Both the position numbers and the translations under genes were made by a program. DNA of 64,000 nt from Protea cynaroides (Eukaryota; Streptophyta; Magnoliopsida; Proteales; Proteaceae). Below the pieces are notes generated by a model. That model was not told the DNA's origin. It saw only the letters and a list, made by a program, of their open reading frames with translations, and did no database searches. Location of the stretch: NCBI GenBank assembly GCA_028583415.1, contig CM053267.1:50916914-50980913 (forward strand). The letters run 5' to 3'. Shown piece after piece: positions 10,490-23,000 of the stretch; the stretch's first letter is position 1; every line of letters starts with the position of its first letter.

Positions 10490-11736
10490 GACAGACAGAT
10501 ATATTGATGTTCTTGAGACTTGTTTAAAATTCAAGTATGATCACGAATCAATGGTTATGGACACAATTATGGTGCAGTGTTTGGGTAGATGATAAATTGT
10601 TGTTTCAGTTCTCAAAGAGGCTATTGTTTCTGTGGGTGTGAATGAGTTATTAGCTGTTTCTGCAAAGGAGAGAATTTTCAATCTTACTTGTTATAAAAAT
10701 CCTAATTCAATAAGAATTAACGAATAAAAAGTGAAGGGGAAATTTCAAGAAATAAATCATGACCAAGGAAAAACATCATGAAATATGAGTGGAATTGGGT
10801 ATTAAGAGACATTTGATCTCCCATGATTTATAAGATACTGGTGAAAAGTAATTCAAGTAGTGGATCAACAGATCCTAAACTAGCTTATGGCCTGTGGGTA
10901 TGGGTCCTCAATCTTCATACTAAATGCTAAAACAGATACTTAGAAAATCATTATAGGCTAGGAAGAGAGATTTCAATGCACAAAGAAGGATCTTATCTGG
11001 GTTCCAGATGTATAAATTCAAATATATGGTTGAGAACCAGAAGCCATACTCAAGATGCTGATTGTAAACAAGAACGGAATTGAATCTTAGAATAATAGAT
11101 TAGAAGCAAAGATATTTCAGTATAGAAGATTAAGAAGTTAGGAAGATGATGCAGGGGGGATTTACAAAAACCTACAGGTAAGGGCCCAACTATAATTTTA
11201 ACAGAAAATTAGCAATTTGAAGAAGAAAGAGGGAGGGATAATGATGCAGGCAGAGTGGTTTTGGTCTTATTTGAGGTTGGATTATGTTTACTATGGAAAG
11301 TTCATGGCTTACCTGCCCACTGGGCAACGCTACCACACCAGTCTAAGGCTGCACTTTGTATGCATTCTTCGGGTTTCTATCGGAGCCATTGCCTGTCCAT
11401 TTGTACTCGAGTCCTTAGCCGTGACAATTATCTGTAGAAATCTCTTATAAGAAGGGATTTTGGTAAGATACTAAATTAATGGCAATTCTGTAATATTTAA
11501 TTCCTCTGAAAAAAAAGTGTTTAAGAACATATTTTACCAAACAACAAACGGGTCAAAACAGTATCAGACTAGTTCTGGAACATATTTGCCAAACAGCCTT
11601 AAGTTTAAAAGAACAGCCAAAGAACACTATTTTAATAACAAAACTGAAAAATACCATCTCTTTCGGTTCAAAACAAGAAGAGGTGAGAACGTTATGTGTC
11701 GTCGCTTTCAGGAGGAGAGAGAGAGAGAGTTATTGT
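10490..11736. other. Intergenic, no recognised gene
   Basis: Continues from the acetolactate synthase remnant without a recognised family. A low-quality open stretch (10485-10595, ...IDVLETCLKF...) does not match anything I know. The remainder is AT-rich and non-coding by eye. Confidence 0.4.
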
Positions 11737-11955
11737 GGGTGGGTGCCACAACACTTTGAAAGATTGTTCTTTCAGACTGTCAATCATATTTTTCTTTTAG
11801 ATATTTTGCTCTTTTACACCCTCAATTATTTAATTTATTTAATTAATGTGAACACGTTAGCCCTATAGTGCTGTTCGACTCTGGACCTGTTGTACCTTCT
11901 GTTCTCACATGGTTTTGTTTGTTTGGTTGGTTTTATCATTTATTACCAAAAACCC
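11737..11955 (+). repeat. Dispersed repeat R, copy 1
   Basis: About 220 bp, from 'tgtgggtgggtgcca' to 'ttatcatttattacca', repeated at 15532-15755 with shared landmarks 'agatattttg', 'tttaatttatttaatta', 'cagccctatagt' and 'ttctcacatgg'. Same orientation in both places. No coding content. Confidence 0.6.
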
Positions 11956-11974
11956 CTTAATATTTGTGTAATTT

Positions 11975-12990
11975 TTTCTTACATTTGCTGTGTTGGAAAA
12001 TTGGAATTGATTGAGAGTAAGCGTTGAGCGCGGTGAGCGACTTGAGCCTTATGCTTTGATTCTAACATTAATCCCAGAATTAGATTTTTTTTTTTTTTTT
12101 TTAGTGAAAAGTCTCAGAATTAGATTGTAATTATAGTTTTGATTTATTTACCAATAAAAAAAAATTTCTGATTTTATTACGTGACAACTTAGATGGGTTA
12201 AAGTTTATGGACATATACCTTGGCATGTTAAGGTAAGCAAATAAACAGGGGGAGGGGTTTTTTTATGGGTTAAGAATCTATTTTTCAGTGGAGCCCACTT
12301 TGATTAAAGAAGTTCACGGTTGCCACAAGTACAATAATCCAAATGAACGAACTAACATGTTAGTTAGTACGGGGGTGTCTTGAATACTAGTGAATAAGGA
12401 TGTGATGTTGCTTATGAAGAATGGGTCCCACTGATTCATTAAATTTGCTTATACGAATAAATATGCACCTGTAAAATTGATTGGATAAGGTGGAATTTAT
12501 CTATTTTTTACAAATATCATTGAACTGCCTCCACACCTTTCATCCTCTTCAGGCTTGGGAGGGGAGTAAATGTGTGTAAATAAATAAATTCTTTTTGCAA
12601 TGGCTGACAGAGTCATCGTCGGAAGTTTTTATGAGTCCACATCGTCTCCTCCCAATGATTTTGGGAGGACATGGCAACCTATCTCGGATGACTGCCACAT
12701 GGCTTTCGGGTGAATCTGAGACCCACGTCTGAGCCAACAACCCCCGCCGGGCCGGCTTGTCGGCCGGGTGTCGGCTCAGACGTGGGTCTCAGATTCACCC
12801 GAGAGCCATGTGGCAGTCATCCGAGATAGATTGCCATGTCCTCCCAAAATCATTGGGAGGAGACGATGTGAATACAGTTTTTATAGACGGCGATATTTGT
12901 AAAAAGAGATGTCTTACCAAAAAAACAGAAAAAGACAAAGTTGATGAGTCGTATTTTGCTCAGAGATCACATGTTTTTCATACGATTGAA
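11975..12990 (+). repeat. Copy of the giant palindrome right arm without its left arm
   Basis: From 'ttacatttgctgtgttgg' onward this follows 1888-2340 and then 3220-3930, without the 2341-3213 element, so it acts as an empty site for that insertion. A hairpin MITE (12633-12875) sits inside it at the position where 3830 has uninterrupted sequence. Small reading frames here are not conserved between the copies. Confidence 0.7.
12633..12875. mobile_element. Hairpin MITE, copy h (near-perfect palindrome with 9-bp target duplication)
   Basis: A 243-bp element with arms 'cacatcgtctcctcccaatg' and its exact mirror, followed by 'gggtgaatctgagaccc' against 'gggtctcagattcaccc', folding around a GC-rich tip near 12745-12760. 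It is flanked by AGTTTTTAT at 12624-12632 and 12876-12884. The related uninterrupted locus near 3828-3842 has a single GAAGTTTTTA, so insertion made a 9-bp duplication, the hallmark length for Mutator-like elements. No coding capacity. Confidence 0.88.
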
Positions 12991-13034
12991 TTTATTATTA
13001 TTTCATGTGACGAGAAGGATGGTTTTTGTTTTAG

Positions 13035-14873
13035 GTAAATTATACAAACACCCCTTCTATTGTAGTGAAACTACACACAACTATCTTGCTTTTATAAAAG
13101 TTACATAGAATATCTTTCTAACAATGCTATCATACAATCTCACTCACACCGTTACTTTCAACTTAACGGCAGAAGGTCAAATTTGTTTTAAGACAAAAAT
13201 ACCCTTAATGAATGTAAAATGACCTAAATGGGTTTATTGTTAAGTTCTTCAAAAAAATCCTAAATTCATCTTTCTCCTCCATGAATTGCCGTTTTCTTCT
13301 CCAGACCTCTGCATCTTCCTCCTCTTCTCCTTCTTCTCCACGGAAACTATTAGAAATTGCAGGATTCTTTTAACTGAAAAATAGGGAATGGAGAGAATTA
13401 AATTTAGTGAGAGATAGGGCAGAAGACGCGATTCATGATTCTAGAGCTAGGGTCTGGGAAGGATGAAGATGTAGATCTTTTTGGACAAAGAAGTTGTGAG
13501 CGGCAGTAATGGCGAAAACGAGAAGAGGAGTGGTTGGAGAGAGGTGCTGGTAGCGATTGTCTTGGGGGTTTCAGTTTCCAGCAACTCTCAGAGTTCAAAC
13601 CGTAATCAAGCCTCTAAAACCAAACGTACAACATCTCAAGCTATGAAAAATCCCAACTTTCAATCATTACAAGAGTGTAACTCGAATCAAAAGGATTAAC
13701 ACCACAATAGATTCCAATGTTCTTTCTCGTTTCCTCCAAAAGTTAATTCATAAGCCCTAAACACTCATCCCGATTATTTTTTTATGAGATTCAATTTCAA
13801 ATCTCTACAGAAAAGGCTACCCAATGCGATTATTTTTTAATCATTTTACAGAGACTGTATAGCTGTTTGTCTCTTCGCTTGCAAATGTATCTGATTGTCA
13901 GGGAAGTCTCAAAAATTGCTCTTGAAGATATTGTTGCCATGTAATAACAAGGCCCTCCACAATTCTCTTTATCTATCAATCTCCCAGAAATTGTTTTCTG
14001 CAAAACCTTAATTACTTTGATTTTTTTAGGAATCCGTTCTTGGTTCTAGACTATCATTATACTGTTTCTCAAGGACGTTGGGTACTCTATTTCTGTTCTG
14101 TAGGTTCTACACCAATAGATCCTCAAGGGTAGCGCAAAAGATAAAAATTTGGAGTTCTTTGGATTCTACGCCAATAAATTCTCTTCAGAGATTGATTGTT
14201 GGTCTGATGGCTACAGACAGCCTAAAACGATAAGGCATGGTAATGGCCTCTAACTTCAATATCATCCAATTCGACAGGTTCCCTGTTTCGAAACCCCATC
14301 ACCAGAGGTTGCACAAGCGGCGCTGTCAGGATTCCATGGCTTGCGGCCATGGCAGCAGCTCCAACAGCCTAAGCTCTCGATTTGTTTTCGATTTTTACCA
14401 GAGCTCTGTTTCAGATTTTCATTGTGGATTTGGGAAGAAGGGAGAAGAAGGGTTTTTTATTTCAGACTTTGAGTTTGACATGTTGTCCTCTACCCCAACT
14501 CCCTAATATAACTTACCTTCTTAATCTCTATTTGTTTTTGCCATTGGGGAAGATGGATTAGAATCTCTATTTGTGGAGAAGAACATGAACATACGATTTC
14601 TTTAGAGAAGAACACGAACAACCTCTTTCGTTGGAGAAGAAAGAGGAATGATCAGTCTGTTTGATTTTTTGGAAAACTTAACAATAAATCCATTTATTAA
14701 TTAAGGATATTTTTGTCTTAAAAAGATTTTATCATTCTCCTATTAAGTTGTAAATAATGGTATGAGTGAGAATGTATGAGAGCATTATTAAAAGGGTAGT
14801 CTGTGTAATTTTTATAAAGATAAAATAGTTTATATATTTTTTTAATAGTAGAGGAGGTGTATGTGTAATTTAC
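13035..14873. mobile_element. Non-autonomous element with about 200-bp terminal inverted repeats
   Basis: The left end GTAAATTATACAAACACC and the reverse complement of the right end GTAAATTACACATACACC agree, and similarity continues for about 200 bp on each side (blocks such as 'ttataaaagttacatagaat' against 'ttataaaaattacacagact', and 'tctcactcacacc' against 'tctcactcatacc'). The interior (about 13260-14660) contains pyrimidine-rich and GAAGAA-rich sequence with short frames (13481-13699, 14237-14506) that match no family I recognise; it may be captured DNA. Long TIRs suggest a Mutator-like element; the flanking 9 bp do not form an obvious target duplication. Confidence 0.7.
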
Positions 14874-14937
14874 TCTCTTTTTCTTTTATCTTTGTAAAAC
14901 ACGAAAACGACGTAAAGTGAAAGAAGGAGATCGTGTT

Positions 14938-15066
14938 TCCTATGGCAGGACGGTCCTGCGACTGATCCAAGGGTTTGGGGATCAGTCTGTCCGCCTGCCA
15001 ATACATTGGGGGGATGGGCCAGTTGAAATCTGATCCTTGGCAGACAGCAGGACCGCAGGAGAAATT
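14938..15066. mobile_element. Short MITE, sister of 7733-7862
   Basis: Shared blocks: TGGCAGGACGG, GATCCAAGGGTTTGGGGATCAG, CGCCTGCCAATACATTGGGG and CTTGGCAGACAGCAGGACC. The ends mirror each other as 'tggcaggacggtcctgcg' against 'agcaggaccgcagga'. Found just left of the larger hairpin MITE at 15104. Confidence 0.5.
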
Positions 15067-15103
15067 TCTATGCTAAAGTGAATTGGTTAGCATTCACTTC
15101 GGA

Positions 15104-15447
15104 GGATCCAAATCGTCTGCTCCCTCAAATTGGGAGGCGTGGCAGCGACACCACTGGATGGTCGCCATGTGGGGGTCGGATGAATCCGACCCCTCTGTTG
15201 GAGCCGACAAGCCGAGCGGACAATCGGGGTCGACTCGAACGGAGGGGTCGGATTCATCCGACCCCCACACGACGACCATCCAATGGGGTCGCCGTTCATC
15301 CGACCCCTCTGTTGGAATTGACAAACCGAACGGACGATCAGGGTCGACTAGAATGGAGGGGTCGGATTCATCCAACCCCCACACGACGACCATCCAATGG
15401 GGTCGTCGCATTCCTCCATGAAATACAAAAGGAGACGATTTGAATCC
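15104..15447. mobile_element. Hairpin MITE, copy i, with an internal duplication and perfect 9-bp target duplication
   Basis: The ends GGATCCAAATCGTC and GACGATTTGAATCC are flanked by identical CACTTCGGA at 15095-15103 and 15448-15456. At 344 bp it is longer than its siblings because the unit around 'ggggtcggattcatcc' and 'ccatccaatggggtcg' occurs twice on the right side (about 15255-15300 and 15357-15405). Overlapping frames in all directions encode the same Ser-Asp-Pro-rich text because of the palindrome and are not genes. Confidence 0.85.
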
Positions 15448-15531
15448 CACTTCGGAGGGGACAAGGTAAGACAACTCAGCTTTTGGAGATGCTGTATTCA
15501 CATGGCAGATGTGATGGGTATCGGGAAAGTT

Positions 15532-15755
15532 ATTGTGGGTGGGGCCATCAACTTTCAATTCTGTCAAACAGTCATATTTTTTTAGATATTTTCCTTTTAC
15601 ATCCTCAATAATTCAATTTATTTAATTATTGTCAATACGTCAGCCCTATAGTACTGTACGACTGTACGACTGTACCTGTATTCTGGAAAATTGCAGTGTT
15701 CCGTTCTCACATGGATCCTTTTGTTTGGTTTGGTTTTATCATTTCTTACCACAAG
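15532..15755 (+). repeat. Dispersed repeat R, copy 2
   Basis: Same orientation as the copy at 11737-11955. It carries a small local expansion 'ctgtacgactgtacgactgt' (about 15655-15675) that the first copy lacks. Confidence 0.6.
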
Positions 15756-17085
15756 GCACCAACCCTCAAAACCGGATCCAAATCGTCTCCTGCCTGAAGC
15801 ATCTTTAGATTCACTTAAACTGGATTCAGCAGAATAACCATTACACACTACCTGCATCACCTGATTGACTACGGCCCCTGCACGAATCAGTGACTGATAA
15901 TGGGCAATCCAAATTTGCAAATGCAGACTTTAGATCGGCTTTGATGTCTGACTGTAGCAAGAAATTCTATGGTTTAAATAATTGAAAATGAATAATTTGG
16001 GATTGTTTTCATTAGCTTAGTCAGTAAATCACAAAATAGATTAATTTTATTAATGAAATAGAGGAGATCAATCCACCGGGGCAAGTGAATAATAAGTTTC
16101 GCATTACGTTTCATCAAAGTGAAGAATTATGATAGAAGAATGTTTTTCGACAACCAAAAAGACGGACAGATTTGAGGTCGATAATCATATGCCAAAATGG
16201 AATGCCTCTTCAAAAGGAAGTTCAAGGGATAAAATCCACACCCAAAAAAGAAAAAAAAAAAAAAAAAATCCCACTTCTTCCATCTCTCCCTGAAAAAAAA
16301 AATCACTCTACCATCCTGATGTCTAAGTATACCTCCCGCACCCAATGGCCCTAGTTCCCTAGGAAGCATGCAAATCCACATTCAACTTGACATGTCAAGG
16401 AGACCTTTTTTTGGGAGAGGGTTCATAATAAAGCCGCCTAACTCCATAACCTCTCTTACAACCTGCCTTGGAAAAATCAATGGACTCCACTACCTTAAAA
16501 AGGCATCCAGTACTCTTATAAAATAAAAGGAAAATTTCACCCACCCTCCTAACTTTGCCTTTAATGGTCGTATTGCACTACGAGCGACTGGAGATGGTCA
16601 GTGAAAACAAGAGGGAAATTCAAATCTCAATTTAGAATTTAATAATAAATTTTTAAAGTAAAAGAAAATAAAATGTCTAGTTCACCCTGATTATTGAACT
16701 TTTAATGATTCAACACTCAATGTGAATTGGTCTTTTCACCACTTTGTTATTTTTTAATAATCCTTAAAAAATTAATTTTTAGAATAATAACAAGGTAGGG
16801 TAATAGTTACCCCAAAAAATGTATTCCAAATGTGAAATTGATTGGGTTTGCCTAACTTCTGGAATACATTTAATTTTTTTTGGCAAGGTACTCGGTTTGA
16901 TGGTATCTTTGTTTTCTTATCAAAAAGAGCACTGCTAACAGAAGACTTGCAAGAATGCCACCAAACAGAATTAAAGACATATATAAAGAGAAAAAGGCTA
17001 TAAACTTTCACTGATAATTAAAACCTGATTGATTGACTATATGAATACACGACTGTCAGGCAGGAATCTATGGTTTCAAGCCTTC
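15756..17085. other. Intergenic, downstream of ELP6; no recognised gene
   Basis: A lone hairpin-family end (GGATCCAAATCGTCTCCTG) sits at about 15776-15794 with no partner, a decayed MITE. The rest is AT-rich with homopolymer runs; short frames show no family. Confidence 0.5.
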
Positions 17086-20000
17086 TCAGGATCTACTCCC
17101 TGGATAGAAGCACTCAACACTATTCTCCTTAACCTTGAAGTGGAGATTACGTACTCTGGTCCTTAAAATCCCAGGCTCATCAATAACTCCCTTGTTAATA
17201 ACAGTCAACTGCAACAAAGAAGGATAATAATACTAATGAATCAAAGAACAAAATAAATATAGGTGAAATTAAACTTTAATAGTACGATTTACTTTAACAA
17301 AGACCATGAATGCGATCAACCACGTAGCAAGATTTAATCTCTATTGACGAAAGGGATAAGGAAATTTTTTCAGAAACAGAGACAATTTTATTGATGATCT
17401 TTGTTTCTGAAAAAGAAAAAAGAAATTTACTGTTTGTCTTTGTCAATTTAGGTTGTGTTTATAATGTGATTTTATTGGAAACATACAAACAAGAAACAAC
17501 CTAGAATGGCGGAACTGTCAATGGTCCCCTATTCCCTGTAGCATATATAATAATAATGGCATGCAGTTCTTATAGCTTTTGTCGTTGTCATTTCACGAAC
17601 TGTATTGAGGTGGTACAGACAAGTGTGTGTGATCTTGGTGGGGCTTTTATGTCATTGGAGGATGTACAGTTAGTTGTTGCTTTGTTGGCCATGGGAGATT
17701 GATTCCATTTCTCCTATTGGTGGGGCTGATGGAAGGTTTGTGTGAGGAAAATAACCTTCTAACTGAAGATGAGGTTCAAGGTGTGAAGGTAACTACTAGA
17801 CTGTTTAATGTCATTTCTCTTAAAGGATATAATTATGGTCAATCATTTCAGGGGTTTTTAGAGCTCAAGAGGCCATTATCAGCTGTAAACTTCAAGATAA
17901 ATGGCCAGCTGCTAAATAAACCAGTTATTCGAAATTTGGAGTCAGATAAAGGAAAGAATCCAAGAACCGCACGGAGGAGAGGGAGATATTGCTTCATCTC
18001 AGTTTTATGTTGTCATTTGCAACTTCGAGTGATAGGATATGATCTGGGTTGTATTTTATGGCAGAACGACGGCAAGTCAGCTAAAAAATTTAAGTATGAT
18101 ATTATGGCCAGATCTTAGCTGCATGGTTTTTATCTATTAAGGTCATATTGCTGAGCTGGTTTTGTGTGGGTTGATGGTAGGACAGGAATAGGTTGAGTAT
18201 CAAGGGTGTCAAATGGATGGTGTTCCCAAAGAATCAGCAGAGAGATTAGCCAGCATTTTTGTATCCTTTGGATTGTAAATTACGGTTTGGCTGATAGGCT
18301 ATCTTGTACATTCTTTTCCCTTTTTTGGATTGTATATTGTTCATGATTGTTTACCTGTGAAACCAAATGCCAGAAAGAATAACCTATAAATGTAATGTAA
18401 AAAACTCAACGGTTATCCTCCTCATCCCTTTTACTGGAAGCTAATTTTTCCTTTAAAATAAAAGAAACATAGAAAACCTACACCCATATTCATTAAAAAA
18501 AAAACAAGGAATGAAGAACTAAGCCTTCCAATTTCTTACTATATATAAAATCCAAAGAACATATACAGAAGGCAATGTTTCCAAAGATGCTGACCAGCTA
18601 CCCAAACATAGTCTTGAATCTAGCCCAGTATAACACCATTAACTTTATAGCCAAAGCATAGTCTTGAATCTAGGAAGGTCCAGAATCTGGGGGAGGTTAT
18701 ACACAATGATGCGTGGAATTTAGTGGCAGAAAGATTCATCAAGAACTGGCTTCATGGAAAAGAGAATTTCTATCAAAGATGGGATGATAACTATTTCAGT
18801 CTGCATTATGCCTTCACCTAGTCTTCCTACATAGAATATGTATTTGCTCCATGAGTTTTATCAATGTGCAGATATTGCCTCAATTAGGGTGGAACAGCAG
18901 AAAGGGTTCCTGTATTAAATTCCAAGTAGTTGGATAAGGCGTGGTTGAATTATTTCTTCATCATAGCCAGAGAGGTAGCCAAATTGGAAAAGATTGAATC
19001 AGTTTGGCTGTGCCACAATGGTGAGGGACCTCATAAATACCAGTTCGAGGCTGCAAGGGAGCAAGGGAGTACTATAACTCAAAAAGTCATGAAGGCACCA
19101 CCATTCATCCAGAAGATAGATGAATTAAGCCCTTTTGAGGAATGCCTATATAGTGAAAACTAACAGCTCATCATGCTCATGATGAACTAGCATAAAGTAT
19201 TTTACTTCAAAATACTTAATGAGCAATGACTGGGAATCAAAGATACCAAAAGAGCATTGACAAAGGACTCTGAAAAGGAATTTTATGGACAAACTGATTT
19301 CAGGTAGGCATTCTATTGTTAGTCTTCTGCCTCTAAAAATGATGTAGAATCTTCATATGAATGGACAAGGATGTCATGGAAATGGTTGCGACAATCCATT
19401 CTTTCCTTTTCTCCCAAAAGATCAAAGTAATGGTGGCCTTTCCTCCAACAAGCTCATAAAAAAATTTAATGCAGGCACAGGTTAAATAGCCTGTTGGTGA
19501 TGGGTCAAATGAGAGAATTTTGAAAAGGCGTCAATTGAAAACTAACAAGGCTGAAATTCAGACCCAAGTTCTAGAATGAGCTAAAGGAGCAGGTGTTTTA
19601 ATAAAGAAAAATTTGCCACCTGTTTCGAAAGTAGCATTTAATGTGGAATGCTACCGTGGTCTGATAATAATAATGTCATCTTAAGCTTCAACTGAAACTC
19701 TAATGAAGTAATGCAATCCAAAATTTCAGATCAAAAGATATGCAGAACTAAACAGGAATAAACCAATCTGAAATTATTATTAGAAACCAGATTTGGATTA
19801 ACAAATCCATCAGAACCAAGGATAATTGCAGAGACAGCAGAATCAATCAAGTTTCTGTTTAGGGAAACACAGGCACCATAGAAAGGTACACCTACATGGT
19901 CATTTGTGGAAATCTTATCTCCCACATGGCACATCAATTACAGCCCAAACTTAGTGCACATCTTGCTGACATCACCTCTATTCACGTGGTACATTAATTT

Positions 20001-23000
20001 CAGCCCAGAAGCATTATATCAAATAATACAACCCATAAATCAAGTTCAGTCAACATTTGGATGCTCAAGAAGATATCCCATACATGAGAGGCCGTATGAT
20101 GAAGTTTAGCCATGAGATAATACATATGGTCCCTACCTAGCCATGAGATTTGACAGATGTGAACACATATGGGAACTTCATTTGCAAGTTCTAAAATCTG
20201 ATTGGTAAATGGTAACACTGCAAAAAATATAAGACAAAAGATCCATAATATCCAACCTTCTACATGTGCCTGAGTAGGTTTGGGATAGCAATGGTCAAAC
20301 TCCTCTTCCTTATGCGAGCTGCTACAAGGGATAAAAAATTGGCTGTATACCATTTGATTCATAAGAGAATCGAGGATTCTCAACGGAGAGATTTTATGGT
20401 TGGGAGAATAGGCCTCATATACCTGTTGAGTCCCTCCACCTAACATTCGAGCATTTGAGTTGGAAATTTACATGGTATCAATGTGGGTTTTCAATCCTAC
20501 CGTGGGTTTCGACCCGCCTCCGTGTGTCTGCCCACGAGTACAGTGGCTTCGACCCACCTACATGCAAAGGGGAGTGTTGATATCCCACATCGATTAGAGT
20601 GAGACTTTGAGCTTTTCGTATACTTGTGAGTCCCTCCTCCCTATAGTTTGAGCTTTCGGGTTGGAATTTACATTGTATCATAGTGGGTTTTGATCTACAA
20701 TGGGTTTTGACCTGCCTCCATGCGTCCGTCCATATGTATGGTGGTCTCAACCCTCCTACACGTGAGGGAGACTGCCTATATCTCACATCAGTCAAGGAGT
20801 GAAACCTTGTTGTCTTAATATACATATGATTACCAGCCCTGATAGGTTTGATACATGGTTTAATATTTCGACTTTAGTGGCCATTTCTACCGGGCCTAAA
20901 AACAAAATGTACCATGAAATTGTCGAAATCCCTCCAAAATTTGGTCCATTTCAGAGCCAAAACCTAAAATTTTTCCCTAGAATGTCAGAGATTGCCTATT
21001 TAAGCATGGTTACACATGTTTGAACCATTAGATTGGGGGAAAAAAGTGGCAGTTTGGCTTTGGTATGACATATGACAATCATGTCATCCTCTACTTGAAG
21101 AATCTCTTGAAACCCACCACAGCAGCCCTTAAAAGGGAAATTTAGAATTTTGGGAAAATTTAGCCAAATGATGATTCAAATCCACGCATATGTTGAATCT
21201 TGATTCAACAACAAAATGAAGAATTTTGCAAAACAAAATTTGACGGTTTCTAGCAGTTATGGAGCTCTCAGGCAACAGGTAGTGAAATTTCGTTGAAATC
21301 TTGCTTTTATATAATTTCACCAAAATGAGTCAAATAATATAAATGACCAAAATTTCTCCGAGTTAAGTCGAATTCCAAAATCTGGACTTGCATGTGTTCT
21401 GTATAGAATTTTGATTCAACTCATCAAAATAGAATGATCCGCCGAAATTTTGACTGAAACCATGTAAATTTCAAACCCAAAAGCTCGAACTATTAGTGGG
21501 TGGAGGGACTCACTAGCATACAAAGAAACCAGTCACACTCCCTAACCGATGTGGGATATCGACACTTCCCCTCACATGTAGGTGTATTGAAACCACTGTA
21601 TATACTAATGGAAGTTTAATCCCACACCATCTACCAAATAATCTACAGCCCTCTTATACACCTAGAAGTCCCGCCACTACTAGTTCAAACTTTTAGGATT
21701 GAAATTTTACATGATATCAAAGCCAGGATTTCACCATTTCCAATCTCTACGTGTTTGTAATACGTACTGCCACACATGCGGGGGCGTGTTGGAAGGTGAA
21801 TCCCACTCCGACTATCAAACAATCTACAGCCCTCTTATACACTTGGAAGTCCCTCCGCCTCCTAGTTCGAACTTTTGATATTGAAACTTTACAGATGCAC
21901 AGAGGGAGGTCATAATCCATAGTAGGATTGAGAACCTACTCTGATACTATGTAAATTTCCAACAAAGGTCGAACTATTAGGAAAAGGGACTCGTAGGTAT
22001 ATAATGCGCCCAAAGGCGTCAAGGGTAACCGATGTGGAACAATTCCCCTAACACTTCACTCACACATTAGCAGGACAAAATTGTGTACACATGCACAAAT
22101 GTACGAGGATCGAAACCTTGTGGAGCAGCGGAACCTATTCTAATAGAATATAAAATATAATATATATATATAAATTCTTAACCCAAAAGCTATACTATTA
22201 AGTGAAGATAATCACAACTATAAGTGACGAACGAAGGCCTTAAGAGTAACTGATGTGGGACTATTCTCTCAACAGGTCAAAACTGTATACATGTGCACAA
22301 ATGCACGAGGATTGATAACCTCGAGGAGCAGCAGAAAGGACCTACTCTAATTTGGCTTTGGTATGACATATGACAATCATGTCATCCTTTGCTTGAAGAA
22401 TCTCTTGCAGTCCACCACAGCAGCCCTTTAAAGGGAAATTTAAAATTTTGGGAAAATTTAGCCAAATGATGATTCAAATCCACGCAAATGTTGAATCTTG
22501 ATTCAACAACAAAATGAAGAATTTTGCAAAACAAAATTTGAGGGTTTATAGCAGTTTTGGAGCTCTCAGGCAAAAGGTAGTGAAATTTCATCAAAATCTT
22601 GCTTTTATATAATTTCACCAAAATGAGTCAAATAATAGAAACGACCAAAATTTCTAAGAGTTGAGTCGAATTTTGCCAAAATCTGGACTTCCATGTGTTC
22701 TGTATAGAATTTTGATTCAACTCATCAAAATAGAATGATCTGCCGAAATTTTGAATGAAACCATGAAAATTCCAAACCCAAAAGCTCGAACTATTAGTGG
22801 GTGGAAGGACTCATTGGCATACAAAGAAACCAATCACACTCCCTAACCGATGTGGGATATCAACACTTCCACTCACATGTAGGTGTATTGAAACCACCGT
22901 ATACACTAATGGAAGTTTAATCCCATACCATCTACCAAATAAACTACAGCCCTCTTATACACCTAGAAGTCCCGCCACTACTAGTTCAAACTTTTAGGAT

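Noticed and set aside
15078..15567. Overlapping frames of 112-157 codons
   Set aside because: Produced by the palindrome at 15104-15447, which gives mirror texts on both strands and has a clear target duplication as a MITE.
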